Shown: positions 1 through 8,454 of the stretch, one piece after another
Layout of the letters: each line of letters begins with the position of its first letter
Numbering within the stretch: the first letter of the stretch is position 1
Origin: an uncultured Victivallales bacterium
GTDB taxonomy: Bacteria > Verrucomicrobiota > Lentisphaeria > Victivallales > UBA1829
Reading direction: 5' to 3'
NCBI GenBank assembly: GCA_944391115.1
Contig: CALXSJ010000006.1
Span: forward strand, 62,001-126,000
DNA length: 64,000 nucleotides
Notes under the pieces: generated by a model
Databases searched by the model: none
What the model was told of the DNA's origin: nothing
The model's input: the letters and a program-made list of their open reading frames with translations, nothing else
Position numbers and translations under genes: made by a program

Positions 1-336
1 TTCCGTTCCGCCTGTCTGAAAGAGACGCCTGTAGTGGTTGTGCACGGCGACGGAGAGGATTTTCTTGGCATCATCCTGCCCGACGATGTATTTGTCGAGT
101 TCCGCCTTGATTTCAGCGGGTTTCGGCAGAGGTTTCTTCGCCTGTTCCTGCAATGCCTCCTCGGCGGCCTTTTTCGCCCGTTTCTCCTCCTGCCCGAAAA
201 GACGTTCGCACTCCGCGACGCAGTCCTTGCAGATGTTGGCTCCGTTCGGCCCGATGACCAGCGGCCCCACTTCCGGCGTGAATCCTTTGCGGCCGCAGAA
301 CGCGCACTTCATATCGTCATTGCGATTGTTCGCCAT
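1..336 (-). CDS. clpX: ATP-dependent Clp protease ATP-binding subunit ClpX (N-terminal part)
   Basis: ClpX is the AAA+ unfoldase that recognises tagged substrates and feeds them to ClpP in the cytoplasm. Only the first 112 codons lie in the window; the gene runs off the left edge. The visible protein begins [18 protein letters not shown] and carries the four-cysteine zinc-binding domain (two C-x2-C pairs, the first in CAFC and the second in CKDC). A charged linker follows, then the start of the AAA+ region ([27 protein letters not shown]), which is diagnostic for ClpX. The start is the ATG at 336, preceded by an AGGAAAGGTGG ribosome binding site. It lies 24 bases downstream of clpP, in the classical tig-clpP-clpX order. 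Confidence 0.95.
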   Translation of the reverse strand, partial: MANNRNDDMKCAFCGRKGFTPEVGPLVIGPNGANICKDCVAECERLFGQEEKRAKKAAEEALQEQAKKPLPKPAEIKAELDKYIVGQDDAKKILSVAVHNHYRRLFQTGGTE

Positions 337-360
337 CCCGGTTCCACCTTTCCTGAATCT

Positions 361-975
361 TCATTTCCCGTTCTGTTCCCGGACGCGGTGCGGGAGAATC
401 TGGTCCACAAGGCCGTATTTTTTCGCTTCCTCGGCGGACATGAAGAAATCGCGCTCCATATCCGTTTTGACCTTTTTGAGCGGATTGCCCGTTGTCGCTG
501 CGAGGATTTCCGCGAGAATGTCGTTCAGGCGGTTCGCCTCGCGGACCGCCAGCTTCATATCCTCGACTTTCCCCTCGGTTCCGCTGGAGACGGAATGGAT
601 CATGATCCGGGCGTTCGGGAGCGCATAGCGTTTTCCCGGCGCGCCCGCGCTGAGCAGAACCGCGCCCATGCTGGCGGCCTGCCCGACGCAGTAGGTCTTG
701 ACATCGCAGGAGAGCATCTGCATCACGTCGTAGATCGCCAGTCCGGCGGTGACGCTTCCCCCGGGGGAGCAGATGTACATGTCGATGTCCTTTTTGGGAT
801 CTTCGCTCTGAAGAAACAGCAGTTCGGCAATGACAAGGTTTGCGATGGAATCGTCGATCGGCGTTCCGAGCAGGACGATTCGGTCTTTCAGAAGACGGGA
901 GTAGATGTCATATCCGCGTTCCCCGTTGCCGGTCTGTTCCACCACCATGGGGATGGTCATTGAATTGCGCGTCAT
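361..975 (-). CDS. clpP: ATP-dependent Clp protease proteolytic subunit ClpP
   Basis: This is the serine peptidase that forms the tetradecameric proteolytic chamber of ClpXP/ClpAP. The protein has 204 residues, the usual length. The catalytic triad is visible by motif and spacing: Ser102 in [11 protein letters not shown], His127 in ARIMIHS and Asp176 in [10 protein letters not shown]. The spacings (25 and 49 residues) equal those of E. coli ClpP. The residues after the catalytic His read [16 protein letters not shown] where most ClpP proteins have MIHQP, a variant that changes the handle-region start but not the triad. The gene sits between tig and clpX, all on the minus strand and probably cotranscribed. 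Confidence 0.97.
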   Translation of the reverse strand: MTRNSMTIPMVVEQTGNGERGYDIYSRLLKDRIVLLGTPIDDSIANLVIAELLFLQSEDPKKDIDMYICSPGGSVTAGLAIYDVMQMLSCDVKTYCVGQAASMGAVLLSAGAPGKRYALPNARIMIHSVSSGTEGKVEDMKLAVREANRLNDILAEILAATTGNPLKKVKTDMERDFFMSAEEAKKYGLVDQILPHRVREQNGK

Positions 976-1014
976 AAACTGTTCCTTTCAGAGTTGTTGC
1001 CGGGAAGCGGATTC

Positions 1015-2331
1015 TCAGGCCTTTGCCTGGGAGGCGATGAAGTCGATCACCTTGCCCATCAGGATGTCGGCCTGAATTTCCTCGTAGCCGCCGTTTTCGC
1101 CGAGCATTTTGCGGACGTCTTTTTCCTTGTATCCGAGATAGCTGCTCATATTGCGGATCTGGGTGTCCACTTCCGCTTCTCCGACCGTGATCTTTTCGTT
1201 TCCGGCGATCTTGCGGAGGATGAAGAACTTCTTCAGATATTTCCCGGCTTCGGCTTTTGCCTCCTCAATGTGTTTGTCCTTGTCCTTCTTGAAGGCTTCG
1301 ATATCCGCCTCGCTGCGGACAAGACGCTCCGCGATGCGGGAGAATTCGCGCTGGGAGGCGGAGGCGAGAATGCCCTTGGGAAGCGGGAAATCTTCGACCA
1401 TGCCGACGATGGTCTCGGCGGCTTTCGCCTTGACGGCTTCCTTGTGCATCAGCTCCAGTTCGCGTTCGGCGGTCTTCCGGATTTCCTCGTTCATCTTCTC
1501 GACAGTTCCCAGGCCGAGCTTTTCCGCCAGTTTCGCGTCATCCGCAACGGGAACCCGCCGCTGCGCCTCGAAAACCTTGACCTTGTATTCCACGCTTTTG
1601 CCCTGCAGATCCTTTTCCCTCCAGTCGGCGGGGAATTCCGCCTTGAAGGTGTATTCGCCATCCTTCTTCGCGCCGGTCAGAGCCGCGAGGACGCCGGGAA
1701 TCTGTTCCGGTTCGGAAAGCCAGATCCAGCTCTCCTCGGACTTGACGGCGCGCCGGAGGGAGGCGGGCGCGTCTTCCGCCGGAACGAAATCGGACTCGTA
1801 GGAGACCTTGAGCATGTCGCCCTTCTGCGCCGGTTCCTCGATGGTCACATAGTCGGCATACAGGTCCTTGAGATATTTCATGCGGTTTTCGATATGTTGC
1901 TCGAGCGTTTCGCCGTCCTCGACCTTGATTTCAAGCCCCTTGTATTCCGGCATCTTGAACTCGGGCGCGACTTCCACGTCAAGCGTGACGGCATATTCCC
2001 TGTCCGCCGCGGGAGCCTCTTTGGCGTCCATGCGCCCGAACGCGACGATGTCGGCGGATTTGTCGGAGGTCACTTTGGAGAACGCCGTCTGATGAAGCAG
2101 TCTGGTGACGTCGTCCGCAATGTAATCCTTGTATTTCGCCTTGATGAGGGAAAGCGGAGCTTTTCCTTTCCGGAAGCCGGGAACCTGCGCCTGTTTCGCG
2201 GTTTCGCGGGATGCCTGGTCGAATGCGCCGGCGACCGCTTCCTGCGGAAATTTGATTGTCACCTGGCGTGCGCAGGGTTCCGTTTCCTTCCAGTCAAGCT
2301 GGACCGCATCAAGCAATGAGTCGAGAGCCAT
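1015..2331 (-). CDS. tig: trigger factor, ribosome-associated chaperone/prolyl isomerase
   Basis: Trigger factor binds the ribosome exit tunnel and protects nascent chains. The 438-residue protein has the family length. The N-terminal ribosome-binding domain shows the signature loop VPGFRKGKAPLSLIKAKYKD around residues 49-68. A central FKBP-like region follows (roughly 150-250; note KKDGEYTFKAEFPADW), then a long alpha-helical C-terminal chaperone domain rich in Lys and Glu. The start MALDSLLDAVQLDWKETE is preceded by AAAGGTGAAAG. It is the first gene of the tig-clpP-clpX unit, 39 bases upstream of clpP. Confidence 0.96.
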   Translation of the reverse strand: MALDSLLDAVQLDWKETEPCARQVTIKFPQEAVAGAFDQASRETAKQAQVPGFRKGKAPLSLIKAKYKDYIADDVTRLLHQTAFSKVTSDKSADIVAFGRMDAKEAPAADREYAVTLDVEVAPEFKMPEYKGLEIKVEDGETLEQHIENRMKYLKDLYADYVTIEEPAQKGDMLKVSYESDFVPAEDAPASLRRAVKSEESWIWLSEPEQIPGVLAALTGAKKDGEYTFKAEFPADWREKDLQGKSVEYKVKVFEAQRRVPVADDAKLAEKLGLGTVEKMNEEIRKTAERELELMHKEAVKAKAAETIVGMVEDFPLPKGILASASQREFSRIAERLVRSEADIEAFKKDKDKHIEEAKAEAGKYLKKFFILRKIAGNEKITVGEAEVDTQIRNMSSYLGYKEKDVRKMLGENGGYEEIQADILMGKVIDFIASQAKA

Positions 2332-2350
2332 AATCGTCTTTCACCTTTGT

Positions 2351-2380
2351 TTTATGTTTCAATATTTGAGTTGTCTGCAA
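2351..2380 (-). promoter_or_regulatory. probable sigma70 promoter of tig-clpP-clpX
   Basis: Read on the minus strand, TTGCAG (2380-2375) and CATAAA (2356-2351) are separated by 18 bases, about 20 bases upstream of the tig start. The -35 element matches consensus at four positions and so does the -10. Supported only by sequence and position. Confidence 0.45.
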
Positions 2381-2689
2381 TATTAAATCAGAAAATATAA
2401 TCCGTGAACCTTTTTTTTCCAGCTCGCCAAACAGAAAAATAAGGATTTTTCTTTCCGTTGCGCGTGAGAGACGCTCCCGCGGACCGGGGAGGCGCGCGGC
2501 TTTTCCTCTCTCCTGCGCGGGAAAGATTTCCACGGGGAATTCTGCCGTTCCGGCATTCAGACTGATCGAAGCGCCGGAGCTGCCGCCATGCTGAAGCCCC
2601 GGATTCTCTTTTGCTGTTTTCCGGCGTCCGGAATGACGCCATTCGGGAAAATAAAGTGCCCGGTCATGCAGAAAAAAAGGGAAAAAAGC

Positions 2690-2719
2690 TTGACAATTCA
2701 TTGTCATGTGCTCTATTAA
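2690..2719 (+). promoter_or_regulatory. probable promoter of the LacI-type regulator operon
   Basis: TTGACA at 2690-2695, a perfect -35 box, is followed after 18 bases by TATTAA at 2714-2719. It lies about 55 bases upstream of the regulator start at 2773. Confidence 0.5.
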
Positions 2720-2732
2720 CAGCAGAAGAAAA

Positions 2733-2746
2733 GTTAACATGTAAAC
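2733..2746. promoter_or_regulatory. possible operator GTTAACATGTAAAC
   Basis: This near-palindrome (GTT-x-ACATGT-x-AAC, 12 of 14 positions symmetrical) sits just downstream of the -10 box and upstream of the regulator start. That is where an autoregulatory LacI-family repressor would be expected to bind. Inference only. Confidence 0.35.
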
Positions 2747-2772
2747 CATTAAGCGCTACTGGAGAACGATTC

Positions 2773-3852
2773 ATGCCGCGGCAGAGGGCGAACATCCGCG
2801 AAATTGCAAGGCTTGCGAAAGTTTCAGTTGCCGCCGTCTCCTATGCAATGCACGGGGATCCGCGCTCGAAGCTCTCCGAATCGAAGCGGAAGGAGATTCA
2901 GGCCATCTGCGCGCGGCTGCATTATCATCCGAATGAAAACGCCCGCCGGGTGTTCCGGAAAAAATCCGAGACGATCGCATTTTTCTTCCCGCCGCTTGTC
3001 GGGAATGTCTACCGGACCTTTGTGGATCAGAATTTCAGTTACAGCCTGATCGGCGCGCAGAATGAACTTGTGAGGCACGGGATGGATCTGCTTCTGGTGG
3101 AAGCCACGCCTTCCTTCGTCCGGGAGAAACGGTATCTGCGCCTCTGCCGGGGAGGGCTGATCGACGGCGCACTGCTCTGGGGCACTCTGGAGGACGATTC
3201 CTATGTGGAGGAGCTGTGCGGGGAGAACCTGCCCATGGTGATGCTCCAGTCGGACCTGGGAAACACCCTGAGCGTGACATGCGGCGACTATTCCGGAGTC
3301 CGGATGCTGACGGAACATGTGCTGCGCGCGGGGCACCGGAAGATTGCGGTGGTTTCCCCCCTGATGAGTTCCTATTACGCCAGACGTTTTCTCGGCGGAA
3401 TTGCCGACGCGCTTGCGGAGGCGGGACTTCATCCTCGCCATGTCACCGGGGCTTCCGGATTTGACGACACCGTTGCGGAACCGGCTGTCGCGGAAATTCT
3501 GGAATGCGCCGCGGATGCCACATGCATCATGGCGCCGAACGATATTGTGGCCTTCGGCTGCATCCGGGCTCTGCGGAAGCGTGGAATCCGGGTTCCCGGA
3601 GACATTTCCATTACCGGAGGCGCTGCGACGTTTTCTTCAGTGGATGAATTCCGGCTGGATGCGTTCCGGATTCCCTCCCGGGAGATCGGCGCGGCCGGAG
3701 CGCGCCTGCTTTGCGATCTGATCGCGGGGAAGGAATCCCTGAAAAGCATTGAGCTTCCCGTGGAGCCTGTCGCCGGTGATTCCGTCGCAGTCCCCGGGAG
3801 CGGGAGGAAGGCGGCAGCTTTGCGGCGCGTGTCGCGTGTGAAGACGTTCTGA
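2773..3852 (+). CDS. LacI-family transcriptional regulator
   Basis: This is a DNA-binding repressor or activator of the carbohydrate operon that follows. The 359-residue protein starts with a LacI-type helix-turn-helix (IREIARLAKVSVAAVSYAMH, residues 8-27) and a hinge region (SESKRKEIQAICARLHYHPN). A periplasmic-binding-protein-like effector domain follows, with typical elements such as GHRKIAVVSP and APNDIVAFGCIRALRKRGIR. The start at 2773 is chosen because the DNA-binding domain begins immediately there and GGAGA precedes it; an upstream extension would add an unrelated basic leader. It is the first gene of a run of same-strand genes reaching 12541, so the effector is probably a sugar or derivative handled by those enzymes. 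Confidence 0.9.
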   Translation: MPRQRANIREIARLAKVSVAAVSYAMHGDPRSKLSESKRKEIQAICARLHYHPNENARRVFRKKSETIAFFFPPLVGNVYRTFVDQNFSYSLIGAQNELVRHGMDLLLVEATPSFVREKRYLRLCRGGLIDGALLWGTLEDDSYVEELCGENLPMVMLQSDLGNTLSVTCGDYSGVRMLTEHVLRAGHRKIAVVSPLMSSYYARRFLGGIADALAEAGLHPRHVTGASGFDDTVAEPAVAEILECAADATCIMAPNDIVAFGCIRALRKRGIRVPGDISITGGAATFSSVDEFRLDAFRIPSREIGAAGARLLCDLIAGKESLKSIELPVEPVAGDSVAVPGSGRKAAALRRVSRVKTF

Positions 3853-3926
3853 CGGCGGAGATGGACCGCTGTTTTTTCTGAAATATTGTGAAACGGCAAT
3901 CAACAAAGGATATGACGGGAGCGAGT

Positions 3927-4937
3927 ATGGGAGAGATCTGCAGGGAACAGGGGAACAGGGAAACGGAACCGCGATTCCGGTCGGTGCAGGACAGCGACGC
4001 CGGGGCTTTCCCGGGGGTGCGCGAATCCGACGGGAAGAACGGATTTTGCAGCAGCTGCCTGCGGGAGGTGCGGAAGACGGAACAGATCGCAGCCATGTCC
4101 GTAGCGGTGGAACGCGGCGGGAAAATCCTTTACTCCTTTACGGACTCCGACGGGAGTTTGGAGAATTTTTCCGCGGACACACCGCTTGCCGTCATGTCGA
4201 TCACGAAGATTTTCACTTCCGCTCTTCTGATCGCGCTGATGGAGGAAGGACGCCTTTCCCTGTATGACAATGTGCGCCGTTTCATTCCGGAATTTCCGTT
4301 TGACGATGTCCTGATTCTGCACCTGATGACGCATACGTCCGGCCTGAGCGGCTATCTCAATTCCCCGGACGGCGGAAAAATTTTCTCAAGGCTGACCCGG
4401 GAATTTCCGCTGGACACGAATTTCAAATATTACAGCAGCGGATACGATATTCTCACGGAAGCGCTGGAGCGCATCACGGGAACGGATATCCGCGACTATG
4501 CGAAACAGCGGATATTCGATCCTCTGCGGATGAATTCGTCCGCGCTGGAGTCCCATACGGGAAAAGCCGGGATGATGTCGACTGCCGGCGATCTCATCCG
4601 GTTCTCCCGGCATATCCTGGAGATCCGCCGGACCGGGGTCGCCGGCATTCTGAAACCCTGCTCGGTGGAACTGATGTTCCGCGAGCACACGCGCGGACGC
4701 TACGACCGGACCCCGGCGTTTTTCAGAAAGAGTCAGACGCGGCGTTTCGGACGTTATTTCGGCGACTTGAATTCGGAGGAGGCGGTCGGACACGCCGGGG
4801 CCAGCGGCTGTTTTCTCCTTCTGGATCCGAAATACGATGCAATTCTCGTCATCCTGACCAACGGAAGCAGGACCATTCAGCTGAGCGACGAGAACTTCGC
4901 CAGAATCAACAATCTCCTGATGGGAAGTTTTCTGTAA
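3927..4937 (+). CDS. serine hydrolase, beta-lactamase/class C fold
   Basis: This is a cytoplasmic member of the serine beta-lactamase-like family, which includes esterases and D-aminopeptidases. The 336-residue protein shows the nucleophile motif S-x-x-K as SITK (residues 91-94), the second motif as YSSGYD (Tyr169) where YSN is usual, and a KTG-equivalent HAG near the C-terminus (GHAGASGCF). The stretch SLYDNVRRFIPEF followed by LMTHTSGLSGY is typical of class C esterase-like members. No signal peptide is visible. The start is uncertain: ATGs at 3888 and 3912 are also in frame, but only 3927 has a well-spaced GGGAG site. The carbohydrate-operon context suggests deacylation or ester cleavage on a glycan fragment (inference). 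Confidence 0.8.
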   Translation: MGEICREQGNRETEPRFRSVQDSDAGAFPGVRESDGKNGFCSSCLREVRKTEQIAAMSVAVERGGKILYSFTDSDGSLENFSADTPLAVMSITKIFTSALLIALMEEGRLSLYDNVRRFIPEFPFDDVLILHLMTHTSGLSGYLNSPDGGKIFSRLTREFPLDTNFKYYSSGYDILTEALERITGTDIRDYAKQRIFDPLRMNSSALESHTGKAGMMSTAGDLIRFSRHILEIRRTGVAGILKPCSVELMFREHTRGRYDRTPAFFRKSQTRRFGRYFGDLNSEEAVGHAGASGCFLLLDPKYDAILVILTNGSRTIQLSDENFARINNLLMGSFL

Positions 4938-5666
4938 ATGGAGCCGAAGGACAAACTCTCCTTTGTCGCGAAGGAAAGCGATCTCTCCTCGTTTGTGCGT
5001 CAGGCGGACGATTATGTGATTCTCTTCAAGGGCAACAGCATCACTTCGCACGGGATCAGGGAAAATCTGTGGGATCACGTTTCCGGCATGGCGGCCTCTT
5101 CGGCATCCATGGATTATGTCCATCGTTTCGCGGAGATGGTGCGCGGTTTTCTGCCGGGCAGGCGTATCAGAATTGTCATCGGGCGCGGCGGACGTCCGGC
5201 CCTCTCCGTTCAGGGGATTGACGCGGAGCGCGCGCTCCGGCCCGATCTGATTGTCATTCAGAACGGGGAGCATTCCGCGTTCCGCCCTGAAGTGGAAAAT
5301 TTCGGTTCCGCGCATGAGACGCTGGTCACCGCGCTGCAGCATGCCTTTCCGTCCGCGCTGATCCTCTCCGTCGGCATCTGGAATCCGCGCTGCCGGGAGG
5401 AATTTGCCTCCTGCTGCGCCCCGGAATATGACGAATGCGCGAAAGCGATTGAACAGATGCAGAGGCGGATCGCGGAAAAGACGGGAATCGGATTCGTTCC
5501 GGTTTCCCCCTATGAGAACGATCCATCCAATACCGGATACGGAAGTTCTCCGGGAGTCCGCTGGCATCCGAACGACAACGGCATGAAGTGCTATGCCGAG
5601 GCGCTTTTCCGTGTTTTCCTGCGGGAATTTGCGGAGAAACGTGCCGGAGACTGCAAATTTTTTTGA
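4938..5666 (+). CDS. SGNH/GDSL-like hydrolase, divergent catalytic blocks
   Basis: This 242-residue protein has the layout of an SGNH hydrolase (often carbohydrate esterases). Block I is VILFKGNSITSHGI, with GNS in place of GDS. A block III-like NGEHS follows the strand RPDLIVIQ. The C-terminal block is VRWHPNDNGM, where the Asp of the usual D-x-x-H is replaced by Val. The Ser and His are therefore present but the Asp is not in its usual place. The ATG directly follows the TAA of the previous gene, so translation is probably coupled. No signal peptide is seen. It may act with, or be a catalytically altered partner of, the second SGNH protein just downstream. Confidence 0.72.
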   Translation: MEPKDKLSFVAKESDLSSFVRQADDYVILFKGNSITSHGIRENLWDHVSGMAASSASMDYVHRFAEMVRGFLPGRRIRIVIGRGGRPALSVQGIDAERALRPDLIVIQNGEHSAFRPEVENFGSAHETLVTALQHAFPSALILSVGIWNPRCREEFASCCAPEYDECAKAIEQMQRRIAEKTGIGFVPVSPYENDPSNTGYGSSPGVRWHPNDNGMKCYAEALFRVFLREFAEKRAGDCKFF

Positions 5667-5686
5667 GGATAAACCAGGAGTGTTGC

Positions 5687-6991
5687 ATGAAAAACAATGT
5701 CAAGCTGGATGCAGAGGCGTGGAGCCTGCGGTTCAACGGGATTTCTCTGCGTCTGACACCGCCGCGTCCCGTCGGCGTATCCGATGAGATTTATGAAAAT
5801 CTGCCGCTCTTCCGGCGCGATGCCGCGCCGTGGTCGCAGGGCCGTCCGCTGCGCGGGATTGCCGCCTGCGAAGGCTGCCAGACCGGCGCATTGGATCCGG
5901 CGTCCGTGAAAGTCCGTTCCGAGAGCGGCGGGCGGTTCCTCCGCGGAAGGGATTACGATCTGGATCCCTTCTGGGGCGTGATCGGGCGTCTGGAGAACGG
6001 GCGCATCGGAGAAGGGGAGAGTGTCCGGATCAGTTACCGCTGTTTCCCGTCGCGTCTGGATTCCGTCGTCAGAGATTCCGCCGGACGTCTGCGCGTGGTG
6101 CGCGGGTGTCCCGCCGTGACGCTGCCGGAGCCGCCCCCGCTGGAGCCCGGCGAGGCGAGAATGCTCAATATTTTTTTTCACGGGGATTGCGCCCGGCTGA
6201 CGGAATCGATGCTCTATCCCGTTCAGGAAGCGGAAGCCTGCCGCAGTGTCCTTCCCCGGCAGTCCCCTCCGCCGGAGTTCATGGAAAAACTGCTCTCCGG
6301 GAAAAAGGTCCGGATTCTTGCGTGGGGTGACAGCGTGACAGAGGGGAAGTACCTGCCGGAGAAGGACCGCTGGCAGAATCAGTTCGTCGCCGCGCTTTCC
6401 GCGCTGTATCCGCATGCGGAAATCGAGCTGGAGACGCTCGGCTGGGGCGGGCGCACCATGTCCGCCTTTTTCGATGAGCCGCCGGGTTCGCCTTATCATT
6501 TTCAGGAACATGTTCTGGGGCGGAAACCGGATCTGGTGATTTCCGAATTCGTCAATGATGCCGGGCTTCCGCCGGAAAAGTGGCATGAGAATTTCGAGCG
6601 CGCCCTTTCCGACTTCCGTGGAAACGGAATGGAGTGGGTGATCCTGACTCCGCATTATGTTCGCTCCGACTGGATGAATTTCCCGGATCCCTCCGAACCG
6701 TCGGAAGATCCGCGCCCTTATGTGCATTTTATCCGTGAATTTGCCCGGAAGCACCGCATTCCGCTGGCGGATGCCTCCCTGCTTTACGGACATCTGCGGA
6801 AAGAGGGAATTCCCTATGAAATCCTGCTGGCCAACGGAATCAATCATCCGGACCGCCGCGGAATGGCGCTTTTCAGCAGAGCCCTGCTGGAACTCTTCCG
6901 CCCGCCGTGCGGCGAAAACGCGGAAAAACGCGGAAAAAACGGAATTGCGGAAAAGAAAAACACAATCTCAGACAAGGAGCATGAAAGATGA
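5687..6991 (+). CDS. SGNH/GDSL-family hydrolase with N-terminal beta-rich extension
   Basis: This is a predicted esterase or acylhydrolase of 434 residues. Residues about 1-200 form an unrecognised beta-rich region. The SGNH domain follows, with block I VRILAWGDSVTEGKYLP, block II GWGGRTMS, block III EFVND and the C-terminal NGINHPDRRG, in which Asn takes the place of the Asp of D-x-x-H. The start at 5687 has an AGGAG site six bases upstream. The gene ends in an ATGA overlap with the AraA-like isomerase gene, so the two are translationally coupled. No signal peptide is visible, so the enzyme is probably cytoplasmic and acts on small, imported sugar esters (inference). Confidence 0.82.
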   Translation: MKNNVKLDAEAWSLRFNGISLRLTPPRPVGVSDEIYENLPLFRRDAAPWSQGRPLRGIAACEGCQTGALDPASVKVRSESGGRFLRGRDYDLDPFWGVIGRLENGRIGEGESVRISYRCFPSRLDSVVRDSAGRLRVVRGCPAVTLPEPPPLEPGEARMLNIFFHGDCARLTESMLYPVQEAEACRSVLPRQSPPPEFMEKLLSGKKVRILAWGDSVTEGKYLPEKDRWQNQFVAALSALYPHAEIELETLGWGGRTMSAFFDEPPGSPYHFQEHVLGRKPDLVISEFVNDAGLPPEKWHENFERALSDFRGNGMEWVILTPHYVRSDWMNFPDPSEPSEDPRPYVHFIREFARKHRIPLADASLLYGHLRKEGIPYEILLANGINHPDRRGMALFSRALLELFRPPCGENAEKRGKNGIAEKKNTISDKEHER

Positions 6992-8451
6992 AAATCCCGC
7001 GCAGAAAACCGCTGACTGCCAATGTCGGCATGTTTTCCGTTTCCCTCGATACCTACTGGAGCCAGTTTCCCGGACTCCGGGAGGAGATGAATGCCAAAAG
7101 CGAAATTCTGAAGCGGAAGCTCGCCGCCAACAGTGTTGTCGTCCACGATTTCGGAATGATCGACAACGCGCAGGCGGCGTATGCGGCTCTGCCCGCGATC
7201 AAGGCCGCCGATCCGGATGTGCTGTTTGTGGATATGACCACCTACGGCACAAGCGCCGTTTTCGGGCCGATCATCCGCGAGATGCGCTGTCCCGTGGTGC
7301 TGGTGGCGCTGCAGGTGCTCAATGCGCTCGACTACGGGAACGCGACGACGTTCATGCAGCTCTGCAACGACGACATCTGCGCCGTGCCGGAATTCACAGG
7401 AGTCGCCGTCCGGATGGGAAAGCCGGTCTCGGATCTGATTGTCGGCCGTCTGGAAGGGGATGAGGACGCCGATGCGGAGATTGCCGCCTGGTGCCGCATT
7501 GCGCACGTCCGGCACGATCTCCGGAAGGCGCGTCTCGGGCACATGGGACATGTCCTGGAAGCGATGCTGGACATGCAGAGCGATCCGACCGCCCTGTCCG
7601 GAACCTTCGGCTGCCATATCGTCCAGTGCGAGCCGGACGAGATCATGACCGAGTTTGCGCCGCTGACGCGGGACGATCCCGCAGTGCGCGCGATGTCTGA
7701 CCGGATCCTGGACTTCTTCGATACGCCGGACCCCGGCTCCGATCCGCTGACGGAACGTCTCACGGACGAGGATCTCCTGACGGCTTCGCGGGCCGCCGTC
7801 GCGCTGGAGCGGTTCATTGAAAGGAAGAAGCTGGACGGGCTGGCTTATTACTACGAGGGCGCGCCGCAGTCCGCGATGCGGACGCTGGTCACCAATCTCA
7901 TCATCGGAAATTCCCTGCTGACCGGCGCGGGATTCCCGATGTGCGGGGAATTCGACATCAAGACCTGCATCGCCATGCTGATTATGGACCGTCTGGAGAT
8001 CGGCGGGAGCTTTGCCGAATTCCATCCGGTCGATTTCGCGCGGAATACCGTTCTCATCGGCCACGACGGACCGCACCACCTGAACATCGCGGACCGGAAG
8101 CCCGTCATCCGGAGTCTGAAGAAATACCACGGGAAACCTGGTTCCGGAGCTGGCGTGGAGTTCAACATCAAAGCCGGTCCGATCACGATGCTGAGCATCG
8201 GCGTGAAGGCGGACGGGCGTTTCAAGTTCGTGATCGCCGAGGGCGAGTCGCTCGCCCTTCCGATTCCGCCCACGGGCAATACGAATACGCACGGGGCTTT
8301 CCCTCCCGACGTCCGGACATTCCTCAAACGCTGGTGTCTGGAGGGGCCGACGCATCACTTCGCCCTGGGAATCGGGCATCATGCGGAAACCATTGCGAAA
8401 GTGGCGGAATCCTTCGGCGTGGAGTCCGTGATCGTGACAGAGGAGAAATAG
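6988..8451 (+). CDS. L-arabinose/L-fucose isomerase-family protein
   Basis: This 487-residue protein belongs to the AraA/FucI ketol isomerase superfamily. The early part (VGMFSVSLDTYWSQFPGL) resembles AraA N-termini. The metal-site residues expected for AraA can be matched: Glu321 in CGEFDIKT, Glu344 in FAEFHPVDF, His359 in LIGHDGPHH and a late His in THHFALGIGHH. The spacing is close to that of E. coli AraA (306, 333, 350, 450). The segment MGHVLEAMLDMQSDPTALS is also AraA-like. It would interconvert an aldose and a ketose in the cytoplasm. The true substrate cannot be read from sequence, since many such proteins in polysaccharide degraders are not arabinose isomerases. It overlaps the previous gene by four bases. 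Confidence 0.82.
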   Translation: MKIPRRKPLTANVGMFSVSLDTYWSQFPGLREEMNAKSEILKRKLAANSVVVHDFGMIDNAQAAYAALPAIKAADPDVLFVDMTTYGTSAVFGPIIREMRCPVVLVALQVLNALDYGNATTFMQLCNDDICAVPEFTGVAVRMGKPVSDLIVGRLEGDEDADAEIAAWCRIAHVRHDLRKARLGHMGHVLEAMLDMQSDPTALSGTFGCHIVQCEPDEIMTEFAPLTRDDPAVRAMSDRILDFFDTPDPGSDPLTERLTDEDLLTASRAAVALERFIERKKLDGLAYYYEGAPQSAMRTLVTNLIIGNSLLTGAGFPMCGEFDIKTCIAMLIMDRLEIGGSFAEFHPVDFARNTVLIGHDGPHHLNIADRKPVIRSLKKYHGKPGSGAGVEFNIKAGPITMLSIGVKADGRFKFVIAEGESLALPIPPTGNTNTHGAFPPDVRTFLKRWCLEGPTHHFALGIGHHAETIAKVAESFGVESVIVTEEK

Positions 8452-8454
8452 ACC

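Larger units (their letters stand above)
2332..2772. other. intergenic region between divergent tig and LacI-type genes
   Basis: These 441 bases separate two divergent genes. The left end holds the probable tig promoter and the right end the probable promoter and operator of the LacI-type gene. Between about 2385 and 2685 I see no convincing coding region: the short open frames have unusual composition and no family resemblance. I also see no clear RNA gene. Confidence 0.6.

Noticed and set aside
34-963. Plus-strand frames over clpP and clpX
   Set aside because: They are shadows of the tig-clpP-clpX genes.
2385-2685. Possible small RNA or short protein between tig and the LacI gene
   Set aside because: No terminator, promoter pair or conserved structure could be recognised beyond the promoters at the two ends.
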